A stretch of 64,000 bases of DNA, from the NCBI RefSeq assembly GCF_005434945.1, contig NZ_SKCH01000006.1, positions 62,001 to 126,000 on the forward strand, read 5' to 3'. Positions 1 through 9,462 of the stretch are shown here, piece after piece. Under the pieces are notes generated by a model. That model ran no database searches. It saw only the letters and a program-made list of their open reading frames with translations, and was not told where the DNA came from. The position numbers and the translations under genes were made by a program. Origin of the DNA: Prescottella subtropica (GTDB taxonomy: Bacteria > Actinomycetota > Actinomycetes > Mycobacteriales > Mycobacteriaceae). The number at the start of each line of letters is the position of its first letter. Position 1 is the stretch's first letter.

Positions 1-1665
1 GATACCGACGCAGCCGAGGGCCTCGGCCAGCTTGACGAAATCGGGGATGCGCACGGCGCCGTGCGTGCCGAGATTCGTGTTCGAGTAGCGCTGGTCGTAG
101 AACAGGGTCTGCCACTGGCGGACCATGCCCAGGTTGCCGTTGTTGACGAGCGCGACCTTGATCGGCACACCCTCGACGGCACACGTCGCCAGTTCCTGAT
201 TGGTCATCTGGAAGCAACCGTCACCGTCGATGGCCCACACCTCACGGTCCGGCATGCCCATCTTGGCGCCCATCGCAGCCGGCACCGCGTAGCCCATCGT
301 GCCCAGGCCACCGGAGTTGAGCCACGTGCGCGGCTTCTCGTAGTTCACGAACTGGGCGGCCCACATCTGGTGCTGGCCGACGCCGGCGCAGTAGATGGCG
401 TCCGGTCCGGCGAGCCGGCCGACGGCCTGGATCACGAACTGCGGCGACAGCGTGCCGTCCGACGGGCGGTCGTACGACAGCGGGTAGGTGCTGCGGATGC
501 CGTCGAGATACGTCCACCACGCGGCCAGGTCGAGCGTCGTACCGGTCGCCATGTCGGCGCGGATCGCCTCGATCAGTTCGGTGATGACTTCCTTGCAGTC
601 ACCGACGATCGGCACGTCCGCGTGCCGGTTCTTGCCGATCTCCGCCGGATCGATGTCGGCGTGGACGACCTTCGCATCGGGTGCGAACGAGTCGAGCCGG
701 CCGGTGACCCGGTCGTCGAACCGGGCGCCGAGCGTGATGAGCAGATCGCTCTTCTGCAGTGCCGCAACGGCCGAGACCGTGCCGTGCATGCCGGGCATGC
801 CGCAGTTGAGCTGGTGACTGTCCGGGAACGCGCCGCGGGCCATGAGCGTCGTGACGACCGGGATACCGGTCAGCTCCGCCAGTTCGAGCAGTTCGGGAGC
901 CGCGTCGGCCTTGATCACACCGCCGCCGACGTACAGGACCGGGGCCTTGGCCTCGGCGATGAGCCGGGCCGCCTCCCGCACCTGCTTGCCGTGCGGCTTG
1001 GTGACCGGACGGTAGCCGGGCAGGTGCATCTCCGGCGGCCACGAGAACGTGGTCTGCGCCTGCAGGATGTCCTTGGGGATGTCGACGAGGACGGCACCCG
1101 GACGGCCGCTGGACGCGAGGTAGAACGCCTCGGCCAGGATCCGGGGGATGTCGAGGCCGTCGGTGATCAGGAAGTTGTGCTTCGTGATCGGCATCGTGAT
1201 GCCGGAGATGTCGGCTTCCTGGAAGCCGTCGGTGCCGATCAGGCTGCGCGCGACCTGGCCGGTGATCGCCACGACCGGAACCGAATCCATCTGCGCGTCC
1301 GCGAGCGGCGTGACCAGGTTGGTGGCGCCGGGGCCGGACGTGGCCATGCAGACACCGACCTTGCCGGTGGCCTGCGCATAGCCGGTCGCGGCATGACCCG
1401 CACCCTGCTCGTGCCGGACCAGGACGTGCCGGACGCGCTGCGAGTCGAACAGCGGGTCGTACACCGGGAGGATCGCACCGCCCGGAATACCGAAGACGGT
1501 GTCGACCTCGAGTTCCTCGAGCGCACGGACCACGGACTGCGCGCCGGTGACCCGCTCGGGGGCGAGCTGACGTCGATTGGTCGATGCGGCGGCTGCCGCG
1601 GCGGTCGGGCCGGCTGCTCCCGACTTGCGCGGCGACGGCTGAGGCCGTGCGGTTGGTGCGCTCAC
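1..1665 (-). CDS. ilvB: Acetolactate synthase large subunit (3' end outside window)
   Basis: ThDP- and FAD-dependent acetohydroxyacid synthase catalytic subunit. It condenses two pyruvates, or pyruvate and 2-ketobutyrate, in the first common step of valine, leucine and isoleucine synthesis. Reading leftward from a GTG at 1665 (AGAGGA upstream), the protein opens with an Ala/Pro-rich tail and then [16 protein letters not shown], the conserved N-terminal motif. Near the window edge the ThDP site appears as [13 protein letters not shown]. 555 codons are visible; the M. tuberculosis homologue has about 618 residues, so roughly 60 C-terminal residues lie outside. Expected downstream partners are ilvN and ilvC. 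It is preceded by an attenuation-type leader. Identity is certain; the exact start is likely but not proven. Confidence 0.97.
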   Translation of the reverse strand, partial: MSAPTARPQPSPRKSGAAGPTAAAAAASTNRRQLAPERVTGAQSVVRALEELEVDTVFGIPGGAILPVYDPLFDSQRVRHVLVRHEQGAGHAATGYAQATGKVGVCMATSGPGATNLVTPLADAQMDSVPVVAITGQVARSLIGTDGFQEADISGITMPITKHNFLITDGLDIPRILAEAFYLASSGRPGAVLVDIPKDILQAQTTFSWPPEMHLPGYRPVTKPHGKQVREAARLIAEAKAPVLYVGGGVIKADAAPELLELAELTGIPVVTTLMARGAFPDSHQLNCGMPGMHGTVSAVAALQKSDLLITLGARFDDRVTGRLDSFAPDAKVVHADIDPAEIGKNRHADVPIVGDCKEVITELIEAIRADMATGTTLDLAAWWTYLDGIRSTYPLSYDRPSDGTLSPQFVIQAVGRLAGPDAIYCAGVGQHQMWAAQFVNYEKPRTWLNSGGLGTMGYAVPAAMGAKMGMPDREVWAIDGDGCFQMTNQELATCAVEGVPIKVALVNNGNLGMVRQWQTLFYDQRYSNTNLGTHGAVRIPDFVKLAEALGCVGI

Positions 1666-1727
1666 TGGAAAATCCTCTGCGATTCTGGCTCTGCGATTCT
1701 GGCTCTGCAGGTTCTGGATCAGGGCAA

Positions 1728-1762
1728 CAAAAAACCCTCGTCAGCATCAGCTGTACGAGGGT
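1728..1762 (-). terminator. Attenuator terminator hairpin of the ilvB leader
   Basis: Read on the minus strand, CCCTCGT and ACGAGGG pair around a loop and are followed by TTTTTT. This is a canonical intrinsic terminator placed between the leader peptide and the ilvB start. Its position about 60-100 nt before ilvB, with no gene to terminate other than the leader peptide, indicates attenuation. Confidence 0.88.
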
Positions 1763-1814
1763 GGCGCGTCGTTATCTGGCGAGTTGCAACAACCGGCTCA
1801 GGCGACGACGCGCC
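1763..1814 (-). promoter_or_regulatory. Upstream hairpin of the ilvB leader RNA
   Basis: GGCGCGTCGT and ACGACGCGCC form a perfect 10-bp stem that begins inside the leader-peptide codons and ends just before the terminator stem. A ribosome stalled in the Val/Leu/Ile codons would cover its first arm. That is the arrangement expected of a pause or anti-termination structure in amino-acid attenuation. The alternative pairing with the terminator arm was not modelled. Confidence 0.7.
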
Positions 1815-1845
1815 GGCCGATTACGAGCAACTCATTCTGCTTCAC
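1798..1845 (-). CDS. ilvB leader peptide (15 aa)
   Basis: A GTG-initiated 15-codon reading frame encodes MKQNELLVIGRRVVA. Seven of its residues are Leu, Val or Ile (LLVI, then VV), the three end products of the pathway. It ends inside the upstream hairpin and before the terminator. Translation speed through these codons would report charged tRNA levels for the branched-chain amino acids and set terminator formation. The likely transcription start falls almost on the GTG, so the peptide may be translated from a leaderless end. No function beyond attenuation is suggested. Confidence 0.75.
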   Translation of the reverse strand: MKQNELLVIGRRVVA

Positions 1846-1852
1846 GCGCTCG

Positions 1853-1882
1853 ACGGTAGGCGCGCGGTTCGTAGACAGTCAA
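1853..1882 (-). promoter_or_regulatory. Probable ilvB promoter
   Basis: On the minus strand a TTGACT (-35, 1877-1882) lies 18 bp upstream of TACCGT (-10, 1853-1858). This is a good match to actinobacterial housekeeping promoters. The leader-peptide GTG at 1845 lies only 7 nt past the -10 box, pointing to leaderless translation. Inferred from sequence only. Confidence 0.55.
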
Positions 1883-1943
1883 CTTGGGTGAGTGCGCTGT
1901 CCCAGAATGTGAGATGAGGTGGCTGCAATGAGAAGATGGTGAG

Positions 1944-2471
1944 GTGTCCACTCCGCAGCAGCCCGTGCCACCACAGCCATCATCCCACACCCCCGATGAC
2001 GCCCGACAGGTCATCCGGATTTCGCCTCTCGCCCTGATCGCCTGCATCTTCCTGCTGATCTGCGTCAGCTTCCCGGTTCTGGGCTGGCCGCTCGCCTTCG
2101 GCTGGATGCTGCTGATCCCGTTCCTGGTCGGCGCGTGGGTCCTGCGTGTGCGCACCACGGTGACCCCCGACGGACTCGAATTGCGCCACACCTTCTCGTC
2201 GACGTCCATATCGTGGGATCAGATCCGGGGGTTCCGGTTCCCCAAGCGCGGCTGGGCACGAGCCGACCTCGTCGACGGCACCGAGGTGTCGCTGCCGACC
2301 GTGACCTTCGGACGCCTGCCGCAACTCTCGGCCGCCAGCGGTGGCCGCGTCACCGACCCGTACGCCGCCGCCCGGGAGGCCGAGCGACGCAAGGCCCTCG
2401 AGGCCCGCGAAGCCCGCAATGCCACTGCCTCCGACACCGAATCCACTGACCAGGAGTCGGATACCGACTGA
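1944..2471 (+). CDS. Membrane PH-domain protein, CFP-6 / Rv3004-like
   Basis: 175 residues. A short Pro/Ser-rich N-terminus is followed by two adjacent hydrophobic segments (about residues 27-67). A bacterial PH-like domain follows, with the typical run of strands around VTPDGLELRHTF and SWDQIRGFRFP, then an acidic Arg/Ala/Glu-rich tail. The position divergent from ilvB matches the M. tuberculosis low-molecular-weight antigen CFP-6 gene next to ilvB1. The family's cellular role is not established; a membrane-anchored adaptor is the usual guess. The GTG start at 1944 keeps the frame short of the ilvB promoter. It shares the 1846-1943 region with ilvB regulation. Confidence 0.8.
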   Translation: MSTPQQPVPPQPSSHTPDDARQVIRISPLALIACIFLLICVSFPVLGWPLAFGWMLLIPFLVGAWVLRVRTTVTPDGLELRHTFSSTSISWDQIRGFRFPKRGWARADLVDGTEVSLPTVTFGRLPQLSAASGGRVTDPYAAAREAERRKALEAREARNATASDTESTDQESDTD

Positions 2472-2555
2472 TCCGCGCGCGAGAGTAGCGTCCCCACCGG
2501 GACGTCCCCGCTCCCCGGAGATGACGAGATCCGCTGATCGACGAAGGAATCGCCC

Positions 2556-4397
2556 ATGCCCCCGCTCAGGTCACGCACCACCACCGTCGGACGCAACGCC
2601 GCCGGCGCCCGCTCGCTGTGGCGCGCCACCGGTATGACCGACTCCGACTTCGGGAAGCCGATCGTCGCGATCGCGAACTCGTACACCCAGTTCGTGCCCG
2701 GCCACGTCCACCTCAAGAACGTCGGTGAGATCGTCGCCGAGGCCGTCCGCGCCGCCGGTGGCGTGCCCCGCGAGTTCCACACCATCGCCGTCGACGACGG
2801 CATCGCGATGGGCCACGGCGGCATGCTGTACTCGCTGCCGAGTCGCGAGATCATCGCCGACTCCGTCGAATACATGGTCAACGCCCACACCGCCGACGCC
2901 CTGGTGTGCATCTCCAACTGCGACAAGATCACCCCCGGCATGCTCAATGCCGCGATGCGCCTGAACATCCCGACCGTGTTCGTCTCCGGCGGCCCGATGG
3001 AAGCCGGTAAGGCCGTCGTCGTCGGCGGTGTCGCGCAGGCCCCCACCGACCTCATCACCGCGATCTCCGCGTCCGCCAACGAGGCCGTCTCCGAAGAGGG
3101 ACTCGACGAGGTCGAGCGCAGCGCCTGCCCCACGTGCGGCTCCTGCTCGGGCATGTTCACCGCCAACTCGATGAACTGCCTCACCGAGGCCCTCGGACTC
3201 GCGTTGCCCGGCAACGGGTCCACGCTGGCCACCCACGAGGCCCGCCGCGCCCTGTTCAGCCGCGCCGGCACCACCGTCGTCGAGGCCGCACTGCGGTACT
3301 ACCACGACGGCGACGAGTCGGTCCTGCCGCGGAACGTCGCTACCCCCAAGGCATTCCGCAACGCCATGGCCCTCGACGTGGCGATGGGCGGATCCACCAA
3401 CACCGTCCTGCACACCCTCGCCGCCGCACAGGAAGGTGAGGTCGACTTCGACCTCACCACCATCGACGAGATCAGCCGCCGCGTGCCGTGCCTGTCGAAG
3501 GTGTCCCCCAACTCGGACTACCACATGGAAGACGTCCACCGGGCCGGCGGCATACCCGCCCTGCTCGGCGAACTGCGTCGCGCCGACCTGCTGGAAACCG
3601 ACGTTTCGACGGTGCACACCAAGAGCTTCGACGAGTGGCTCGACACGTGGGACATCCGCTCCGGCAAGGCGAGCGATGAAGCTGTGCAGCTCTTCCATGC
3701 CGCACCCGGCGGCGTCCGCACCACCGAACCGTTCTCCACGGACAACCGGTGGTCGTCCCTGGACACGGACGCTGCGGGCGGCTGCATCCGGGACCTCGAG
3801 CACGCGTACACCGTCGAGGGCGGCCTGTGCGTGCTGCGCGGCAACATCGCCGTCGACGGCGCGATCCTCAAGACCGCCGGCATCGACGAGGACCTCTTCT
3901 CCTTCCAGGGACCGGCCGTCGTCGTCGAGTCGCAGGAGGAGGCCGTCTCGGTGATCCTCGAGAAGAAGATCAAGCCCGGCGATGTCGTCGTCGTCCGCTA
4001 CGAGGGCCCCAAGGGCGGCCCGGGCATGCAGGAGATGCTGCACCCCACCGCCTTCCTCAAGGGCTCCGGTCTCGGCAAGGTGTGCGCCCTGATCACCGAC
4101 GGCCGCTTCTCCGGCGGCACCTCGGGCCTGTCCATCGGCCACATCTCCCCCGAGGCGGCGGCCGGCGGAGTCATCGGCCTCGTCGAGGACGGCGACCAGG
4201 TCCGCATCGACGTCGCCACCCGCACCCTCGAGATCCTCGTCGACGACGACGTCCTCGCCGAGCGCCGCGCCAAGATGGAAGCCCGCGAACGCCCGTGGCA
4301 GCCCGTCAGCCGACAGCGTCAGGTCACCACCGCGCTGCGCGCCTACGCGGCGCTCGCCACCTCCGCCGACAAGGGCGCCGTCCGCCAGGTGCCGTAG
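2556..4397 (+). CDS. ilvD: Dihydroxy-acid dehydratase
   Basis: Fe-S-dependent dehydratase converting 2,3-dihydroxy-isovalerate or -methylvalerate to the 2-keto acids, the third step of Val/Ile synthesis. 613 residues, normal length. Signature motifs are [11 protein letters not shown] near residue 115 and [18 protein letters not shown] near residue 190, which carry the cluster cysteines; the C-terminal [20 protein letters not shown] motif is also present. The ATG at 2556 follows GAAGGA. In M. tuberculosis ilvD lies far from ilvB1, so its position here beside ilvB and the CFP-6-like gene is a local rearrangement that groups the pathway. It ends at a strong hairpin. Confidence 0.97.
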   Translation: MPPLRSRTTTVGRNAAGARSLWRATGMTDSDFGKPIVAIANSYTQFVPGHVHLKNVGEIVAEAVRAAGGVPREFHTIAVDDGIAMGHGGMLYSLPSREIIADSVEYMVNAHTADALVCISNCDKITPGMLNAAMRLNIPTVFVSGGPMEAGKAVVVGGVAQAPTDLITAISASANEAVSEEGLDEVERSACPTCGSCSGMFTANSMNCLTEALGLALPGNGSTLATHEARRALFSRAGTTVVEAALRYYHDGDESVLPRNVATPKAFRNAMALDVAMGGSTNTVLHTLAAAQEGEVDFDLTTIDEISRRVPCLSKVSPNSDYHMEDVHRAGGIPALLGELRRADLLETDVSTVHTKSFDEWLDTWDIRSGKASDEAVQLFHAAPGGVRTTEPFSTDNRWSSLDTDAAGGCIRDLEHAYTVEGGLCVLRGNIAVDGAILKTAGIDEDLFSFQGPAVVVESQEEAVSVILEKKIKPGDVVVVRYEGPKGGPGMQEMLHPTAFLKGSGLGKVCALITDGRFSGGTSGLSIGHISPEAAAGGVIGLVEDGDQVRIDVATRTLEILVDDDVLAERRAKMEARERPWQPVSRQRQVTTALRAYAALATSADKGAVRQVP

Positions 4398-4432
4398 ACA
4401 CGCACTCGTACCGACGCACTCGTACCGACCAC

Positions 4433-4463
4433 TGTGCCGCGCCCCGATCCGGGGCGCGGCACA
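4433..4463. terminator. GC-rich hairpin after ilvD
   Basis: A perfect 14-bp stem (arms 4433-4446 and 4450-4463, loop ATC) lies 35 bp past the ilvD stop and 105 bp before the end of the convergent DoxX gene. There is no U-tract, as is common for actinobacterial terminators. It could serve both strands. Confidence 0.7.
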
Positions 4464-4493
4464 GTTCGTTCCTCCCCCGACCCTCCTCCCCCG

Positions 4494-4552
4494 CGTTTCG
4501 CGCACTTGTCGCGCTTTTCCGGGCCGGATCGGCGCGACAAGTGCGCGAAACG
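4494..4552. repeat. Dispersed hairpin repeat, copy A
   Basis: Perfect 21-bp inverted repeat (4494-4514 and 4532-4552) with core GCGCACTTGTCG and a 17-nt loop, flanked by a C-rich tract on the left and GAGAGG on the right. The same arms with one base exchanged recur at 41486-41549. It lies between the convergent ilvD and DoxX genes, so it may act as a second terminator, but the duplication elsewhere marks it as a repeat family. Confidence 0.85.
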
Positions 4553-4568
4553 TGAGAGGGGTCGGGCG

Positions 4569-5456
4569 TCAGATCACCGGATTGGCGCCGTTGAGGACGA
4601 ACCACACGGCCAGTCCGGCCGCGACGCCGGCGAGCAGGATCAGCACCGAACCGGCGCGGGGGTGGGTGGCCCAGCGGCGGCGGCCGTCGAGGGCGATACG
4701 ACCGGGGCCGGTGAGCGCGATCGCGGCGGCACCCGCAGCCAGGACGGTCTCGTACTCGATACCGTCGGGCGCGAAGTATTCGAGTCCGGGGACCGCCGAC
4801 TGTTTCAGGCACCACGCGTTGATCATCACGGCGAGGACGGCGGCCGCGGCGACCGGTGTGAGCAACCCGAGGACCAGCAGCAGCCCGCCGGCGACCTCGC
4901 CGACCGCCCCGGCGACCGCGAGAGCCCGGGCCTGGTCGAAACCGGCCGCGGCGAGGTCGTCACGGTAGCCGAGCAGGCCGGGCCCGTTCCACCATCCGGT
5001 GAGCTTCTGCAGACCGTGCGCCAACAGAGTGCCGCCGACCGAGAGTCGCAGGATCAGCAGCCCGACATCGAGAGTGCCGCGTCCGGCGTCGACGGCGGGT
5101 GCCGCAGGCGGGACGACGACGGGTGCGGCGACGGGTGGCGCCGACAGGATCGGCTCGGTCTCGAACGTCTCGGTCGCGAACTGTTGCGACGGGAATTGTT
5201 GCGGCACCGCCGGTTCCGGACGCTCGATCACCGTGGTCGGCTGGTCGTCGACCACGGGCGGGGGTGTCGGGGCGGGCCGGAACGTCGGAATCTGTTCGGT
5301 GGGCAGGCCGTCGGGGGCGCCGAAGTCGAGGTCCTCGTCCGTGTGTGCCAACGGCCGCGCAGCCGGGTTCGGTACGACCGGGATGCGTCCGGTCGGTTGG
5401 TCGTACGGGCTGGGTGCGGATCCCGCACCGGTGGTCTCGTTCGGCTTGTCCGTCAC
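4569..5456 (-). CDS. DoxX-family membrane protein
   Basis: 295 residues from a GTG at 5456. The first 135 residues or so are Pro/Thr/Glu-rich and probably disordered. A DoxX-type bundle of hydrophobic segments follows (LLILRLSVGGTLLAHGLQKL, then a gap, then VAGGLLLVLGLLTPVAAAA and further segments), ending with a last helix and NGANPVI. DoxX proteins are small membrane proteins linked to redox complexes and oxidative-stress defence in mycobacteria; the biochemical role here is unknown. Position and orientation match Rv3005c. It is divergent from the LppZ-like gene, which shares its 109-bp upstream region. Confidence 0.8.
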   Translation of the reverse strand: MTDKPNETTGAGSAPSPYDQPTGRIPVVPNPAARPLAHTDEDLDFGAPDGLPTEQIPTFRPAPTPPPVVDDQPTTVIERPEPAVPQQFPSQQFATETFETEPILSAPPVAAPVVVPPAAPAVDAGRGTLDVGLLILRLSVGGTLLAHGLQKLTGWWNGPGLLGYRDDLAAAGFDQARALAVAGAVGEVAGGLLLVLGLLTPVAAAAVLAVMINAWCLKQSAVPGLEYFAPDGIEYETVLAAGAAAIALTGPGRIALDGRRRWATHPRAGSVLILLAGVAAGLAVWFVLNGANPVI

Positions 5457-5565
5457 GATCGCCAGCCTAGGGTGTTCGGCCGAGTCCACCGGTACCGTCG
5501 TCCGGTGCGCCGTCGCAGGCGCCGCGTGGCACCGGCCGATCACTCTTTGCGTAACGTCGTGCACC

Positions 5566-6705
5566 ATGACGAAGGGTGAACCGCACCGGACCTCACGGCG
5601 GGTGGCCGTGCTCTGCGCGATCACGGCTCTGGCACTGACCGGGTGTGCCCGGTTCGACGAGGCCGCCTCGTCCCCGTTCACTCCCGAACCGACGTTCGAT
5701 CCGGGCGCCGAGGTGAAGCCGAAATCCCCGGCGGCACCGTCGTCCCCGAAGCCCGAGCCGACGGTGCCCGACGACCCCTGTTTCGACGCCGACCCCAACG
5801 TGGTCGCGACCTGCCTCGACACCACCGGCGGGTTGGTGCTGCTCCCGGACGGGGCGTCGGCGCTCGTCACCGAACGCCGCACCGGACGCATCCTGCGGGT
5901 GACGCCGCAGCAACCGGCCGTCGAGGTCGCGCGGATCCCCGTCGACGGCACGTCCGACGGCGGACTGCTCGACATCGCCCTGTCCCCCACCTATGTCGAG
6001 GACCATCTGATCTACGCGTACGTCACGACGCCGTCGGACAATCGGGTGGTGCGGATCGCGCCGGGCGACGTCCCGAAGGACGTGCTCACCGGGATCCCGC
6101 GCGGCGCCGACGGCAATGCGGGTGCGCTGGCGTTCGCGTCACCGAACGAACTGATGGTCCTCACCGGTGATGCCGGTGATCCGGTGGCAGCCGCCGACCC
6201 GGGTTCGCTGGCCGGGAAACTGTTGAAAGTGCTGTCTCCGACGTCGAATCCGCATCCGCCGCGGCCCGCGGTGATGCTGTCGGGCATCGGTACGGCCGGT
6301 GGTGTCTGTCCCGATCCGAGCGGGGCGATCTGGGTGACGGACCGCACCGCCACCGAGGACCGGCTGCAGCGGGTGCGCCCCGACGGCACCGTCGGCACCC
6401 CCGCGTGGACGTGGCCGGACCGCCCCGGTGTCGCGGACTGCGCGGCCGGGCCGGGCGCGGTCGCCGTCGCGTTGACGGACGGGCGGGCGATGGCGGTGCT
6501 GGCCACCGACCGCGAGTCCGGTGCGGTGACGACGGCTCCGGCGCTGCTCGCGCAGGACCTCTACGGCCGGCTCGGCGCCGCCGCGATCGACGAGAACGGC
6601 CGGATCTGGTCGGCGACGGTCAACAAGGCGGGCGGACAGCCCGGTCCGACGGACGATCGGGTCGTGAAGCTGCCGATGCCGTCCGGTGGCGGCGGCCCCG
6701 ACTAG
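5566..6705 (+). CDS. Lipoprotein with sorbosone/glucose-dehydrogenase-like propeller (LppZ-like)
   Basis: 379 residues from an ATG at 5566. The signal peptide ends in ALTGC, a lipobox, so the protein should be anchored outside the membrane. A Pro/Ser/Lys-rich linker leads to a beta-propeller of the glucose/sorbosone dehydrogenase type: GLLDIALSP, LAFASPNELMVLTGDAGDP and AGKLLKVL are family hallmarks. Substrate and cofactor use cannot be read from sequence. Position corresponds to lppZ (Rv3006), divergent from DoxX as in mycobacteria. Its last 86 bp overlap the convergent antiporter gene, so each 3' end is antisense to the other. Confidence 0.85.
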   Translation: MTKGEPHRTSRRVAVLCAITALALTGCARFDEAASSPFTPEPTFDPGAEVKPKSPAAPSSPKPEPTVPDDPCFDADPNVVATCLDTTGGLVLLPDGASALVTERRTGRILRVTPQQPAVEVARIPVDGTSDGGLLDIALSPTYVEDHLIYAYVTTPSDNRVVRIAPGDVPKDVLTGIPRGADGNAGALAFASPNELMVLTGDAGDPVAAADPGSLAGKLLKVLSPTSNPHPPRPAVMLSGIGTAGGVCPDPSGAIWVTDRTATEDRLQRVRPDGTVGTPAWTWPDRPGVADCAAGPGAVAVALTDGRAMAVLATDRESGAVTTAPALLAQDLYGRLGAAAIDENGRIWSATVNKAGGQPGPTDDRVVKLPMPSGGGGPD

Positions 6706-7861
6706 CGAGCGTGTTCGCGAACAGGGGCAGCAGCAGGACGGTGATCGCCCCGGCGGCGACGAGGATCGACGCGGTCGCGTTCGACATCTGCCCGGCGTCG
6801 ACGGCGACCCCGGTGACGGCGACGATCAGCGGCAGCCCGGTGGTGGCGTACAGCGCCACCTGCATCTGGCCGCGGGTGTCGAGGCCGGAGTCGCGGTCGG
6901 TGCGGGACGCCACGAACACCGGCAGTCCGCGCACCACGAGCAGCAGGCCGAGGAACGCGAGCAGGATCAGCGGCTCCCCGACTACCGCGGACACCTCGAT
7001 CGTCATGCCGGAGGTGACGAAGAAGACGGGGATCAACAGCCCGAACGCGAGTCCCTCGAGTTTGTGTTCGAGCTGTTCGTCGCCGTCCGGGACGGTCCGA
7101 CGCAGGATGAAACCGGCCGCGAACGCGCCGAGGATGATGTCGAGGTCGAACACGACGGCCACCGCGATGAGCGCGACGAGGAGCAGCATCACCAGCCGGA
7201 CCGTGGTCTGTCCGGTGGTGTCGGAGCCGCGCCGGACGACGGCGAGCAGCGCGGTGCCCTCCCGCAGGATCCGGGCCGGCAGCATCGCCACGACGACGGC
7301 CACGACCGCGAACACGGCGAGCACGATCAGGGAGACGACGGCGCCGCGGGCTCCGAGCAGGATCGCCATGGCGACGACGGGGCCGATCTCGCCGACCGCG
7401 CCGTGGTTGAGGATCGCCCGCCCCACCGGGGTGTCGATCAGCTTGCGGTCCTTGAGGATCGGCAGCAGTGTGCCCAGTGCCGTCGAGGTGAGGGCGATCG
7501 CGACGGCGATCTCCGAGTGCACCAGTCCCGCGACGGCGAGACCGGCGACCACCGCGAATGCCGACGCCAGGCACACCAGCCACGTGACGAGCGCGCGACG
7601 TCCGCCGCGTCCGGTCAGCTCGTCCCGGTCGATCTCGTAACCGGCGAGCAGGAACAGCATGCCGAGCCCGAGTTCGCGCAGCATCCCGATCTCGGAGTCG
7701 ACCTGCGCGAGGTCGAGCGCGTACGGGCCGATCACGATCCCGGCGACGAGCAGCAGCACGACTTCCGGAATCGGCTTGCGCCGCAACGACCCCGCGACCA
7801 GGGGCGCGATCGCCGCGGCGGCGACGATCCAGAACAGTGACGTGGCTACTGCAGCGCTCAT
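6620..7861 (-). CDS. Monovalent cation/proton antiporter, CPA2 type
   Basis: 413 residues, almost entirely membrane-embedded, with about twelve hydrophobic segments. Features of the Na+/H+ or K+/H+ exchanger domain include IPEVVLLLVAGIVIGPYAL near the N-terminus, GLGMLFLLAGYEID and FVTSGMTIEV. The C-terminus is a basic tail without a RCK/TrkA domain, so it is the short form rather than a full KefB. The ion cannot be told from sequence. It is not part of the mycobacterial backbone at this point, where a flavin reductase sits. The 3' end overlaps the convergent lipoprotein gene; gatB follows on the other side in the same direction. Confidence 0.85.
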   Translation of the reverse strand: MSAAVATSLFWIVAAAAIAPLVAGSLRRKPIPEVVLLLVAGIVIGPYALDLAQVDSEIGMLRELGLGMLFLLAGYEIDRDELTGRGGRRALVTWLVCLASAFAVVAGLAVAGLVHSEIAVAIALTSTALGTLLPILKDRKLIDTPVGRAILNHGAVGEIGPVVAMAILLGARGAVVSLIVLAVFAVVAVVVAMLPARILREGTALLAVVRRGSDTTGQTTVRLVMLLLVALIAVAVVFDLDIILGAFAAGFILRRTVPDGDEQLEHKLEGLAFGLLIPVFFVTSGMTIEVSAVVGEPLILLAFLGLLLVVRGLPVFVASRTDRDSGLDTRGQMQVALYATTGLPLIVAVTGVAVDAGQMSNATASILVAAGAITVLLLPLFANTLASRGRRHRTASAASRPDRPSDRAVRPPC

Positions 7862-7884
7862 GCGGCGCTACAGTAGCCGCTACG

Positions 7885-9396
7885 TCAGCTGCATGCGGCG
7901 AGCACGAGTTCCTTGACGCGCGCCGGATCCGCCTGTCCGCGAGTGGCCTTCATGACGTCGCCGACGATCTTGCCGGCCGCCGCGACCTTTCCGCTGCGGA
8001 TCTTCTCGGCGATGTCGGGGTTGGCGGCGAGGGCCTCGTCGACAGCGGTCTTGATCAAGCTGCCGTCGCGCACGACCACGAGTTCCGGGTGCGCTTCGAG
8101 AACCTGCTCGGGGTCGCCCTCACCGGCGAGGACGTGGTCGACGACCTTGCGGGCCATCTTGTTGTTGAGCTTGTCGCTGTCGATCAGGGCGATCACCTGA
8201 GCGACCTGGGCCGGGGTGATCGGCAGGTCCGCGAGTTCGACACCGCGGGTGTTGGCCTGCTGCGCGAGATACGACACCCACCAGGAGCGGGCCGCATCGG
8301 CGGACGCGCCGGCCTCCGTGGTGGCGATGACCAGCTCGAGCGCGCCGGCGTTGACGAGGTCACGCATCACCTCGTCGGACACACCCCAGTCGGCCTGGAT
8401 GCGGGCGCGGCGCAGCCACGGCAACTCGGGCAGGGTGCCGCGCAGTTCCTCGACCCATGCGGCGTCGGGGGCGACGGGCTCGAGGTCGGGCTCCGGGAAG
8501 TAGCGGTAGTCCTCGGCGGTCTCCTTGCGGCGTCCGGCGGACGTGCTGCCGTCGGCTTCCTGGAAGTGCCGGGTCTCCTGGATGATCTCGCCGGCGGCGA
8601 CGAGAACCGCGGCCTGACGGCGCATCTCGTAGCGGACCGCCACCTCGACGCTCTTGAGCGAGTTGACGTTCTTGGTCTCGGTGCGGGTACCGAACACGTC
8701 GGCGCCGATCGGCATGAGCGAGACGTTGGCGTCGCAGCGCAGCGACCCCTGATCCATGCGGACGTCGGAGACGTCGAGCGCCTTGAGCAGGTCCCGCAGG
8801 GCGGCGACGTACGCGCGGGCGACCTCGGGGGCACGCTCGCCGGCACCGGTGATGGGCTTGGTGACGATCTCGACGAGCGGCACCCCGGCCCGGTTGTAGT
8901 CGAGCAGCGAGTGGCTGGCGCCGTGGATCCGGCCGGTGGCGCCGCCGACGTGCAGCGACTTACCGGTGTCCTCCTCCATGTGGGCGCGCTCGATGTCGAC
9001 GCGCCACGTGCTGCCGTCGTCGAGCACGACGTCGAGGTAGCCCTCGGTGGCGATCGGCTCGTCGTACTGCGAGATCTGGTAGTTCTTCGGCTGGTCCGGG
9101 TAGAAGTAGTTCTTCCGCGCGAACCGGCCCCACGGGGTGATCGAACAGTTCAGGGCGAGACCGATACGGATCGCGGACTCGACGGCCGCCTGGTTGACGA
9201 CGGGCAGCGCACCGGGCATACCGAGACACACGGGGCACACCTGCGTGTTGGGTTCGGCGCCGAACACCGTGGGGCACGGGCAGAACATCTTGGTCGCGGT
9301 GTGCAACTCGACGTGCACTTCCATGCCCAGGACGGGCTCGAACTTCGCGAGAACGGCGTCATAGTCGAGAAGGTCAGCGGACACGGCGGCAGTCAT
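7885..9396 (-). CDS. gatB: Aspartyl/glutamyl-tRNA amidotransferase subunit B
   Basis: 503 residues from an ATG at 9396. GatB phosphorylates Glu-tRNA(Gln) or Asp-tRNA(Asn) and passes it ammonia made by GatA. Visible family motifs are [32 protein letters not shown] (zinc-binding cysteines) and [16 protein letters not shown], followed by the C-terminal YqeY/tail domain ending AREL-like KELVLAACS. gatA and gatC are about 8 kb away on the same strand, separated by pfkA and the inserted 10.5-17.9 kb block; in mycobacteria the three are closer together. Confidence 0.97.
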   Translation of the reverse strand: MTAAVSADLLDYDAVLAKFEPVLGMEVHVELHTATKMFCPCPTVFGAEPNTQVCPVCLGMPGALPVVNQAAVESAIRIGLALNCSITPWGRFARKNYFYPDQPKNYQISQYDEPIATEGYLDVVLDDGSTWRVDIERAHMEEDTGKSLHVGGATGRIHGASHSLLDYNRAGVPLVEIVTKPITGAGERAPEVARAYVAALRDLLKALDVSDVRMDQGSLRCDANVSLMPIGADVFGTRTETKNVNSLKSVEVAVRYEMRRQAAVLVAAGEIIQETRHFQEADGSTSAGRRKETAEDYRYFPEPDLEPVAPDAAWVEELRGTLPELPWLRRARIQADWGVSDEVMRDLVNAGALELVIATTEAGASADAARSWWVSYLAQQANTRGVELADLPITPAQVAQVIALIDSDKLNNKMARKVVDHVLAGEGDPEQVLEAHPELVVVRDGSLIKTAVDEALAANPDIAEKIRSGKVAAAGKIVGDVMKATRGQADPARVKELVLAACS

Positions 9397-9462
9397 GCCC
9401 ACGAGTTTAGACGGCCCGGATCGCACCGCCGCGCAGCGTCGGCCCCGGCGTCGACGGCCCCG

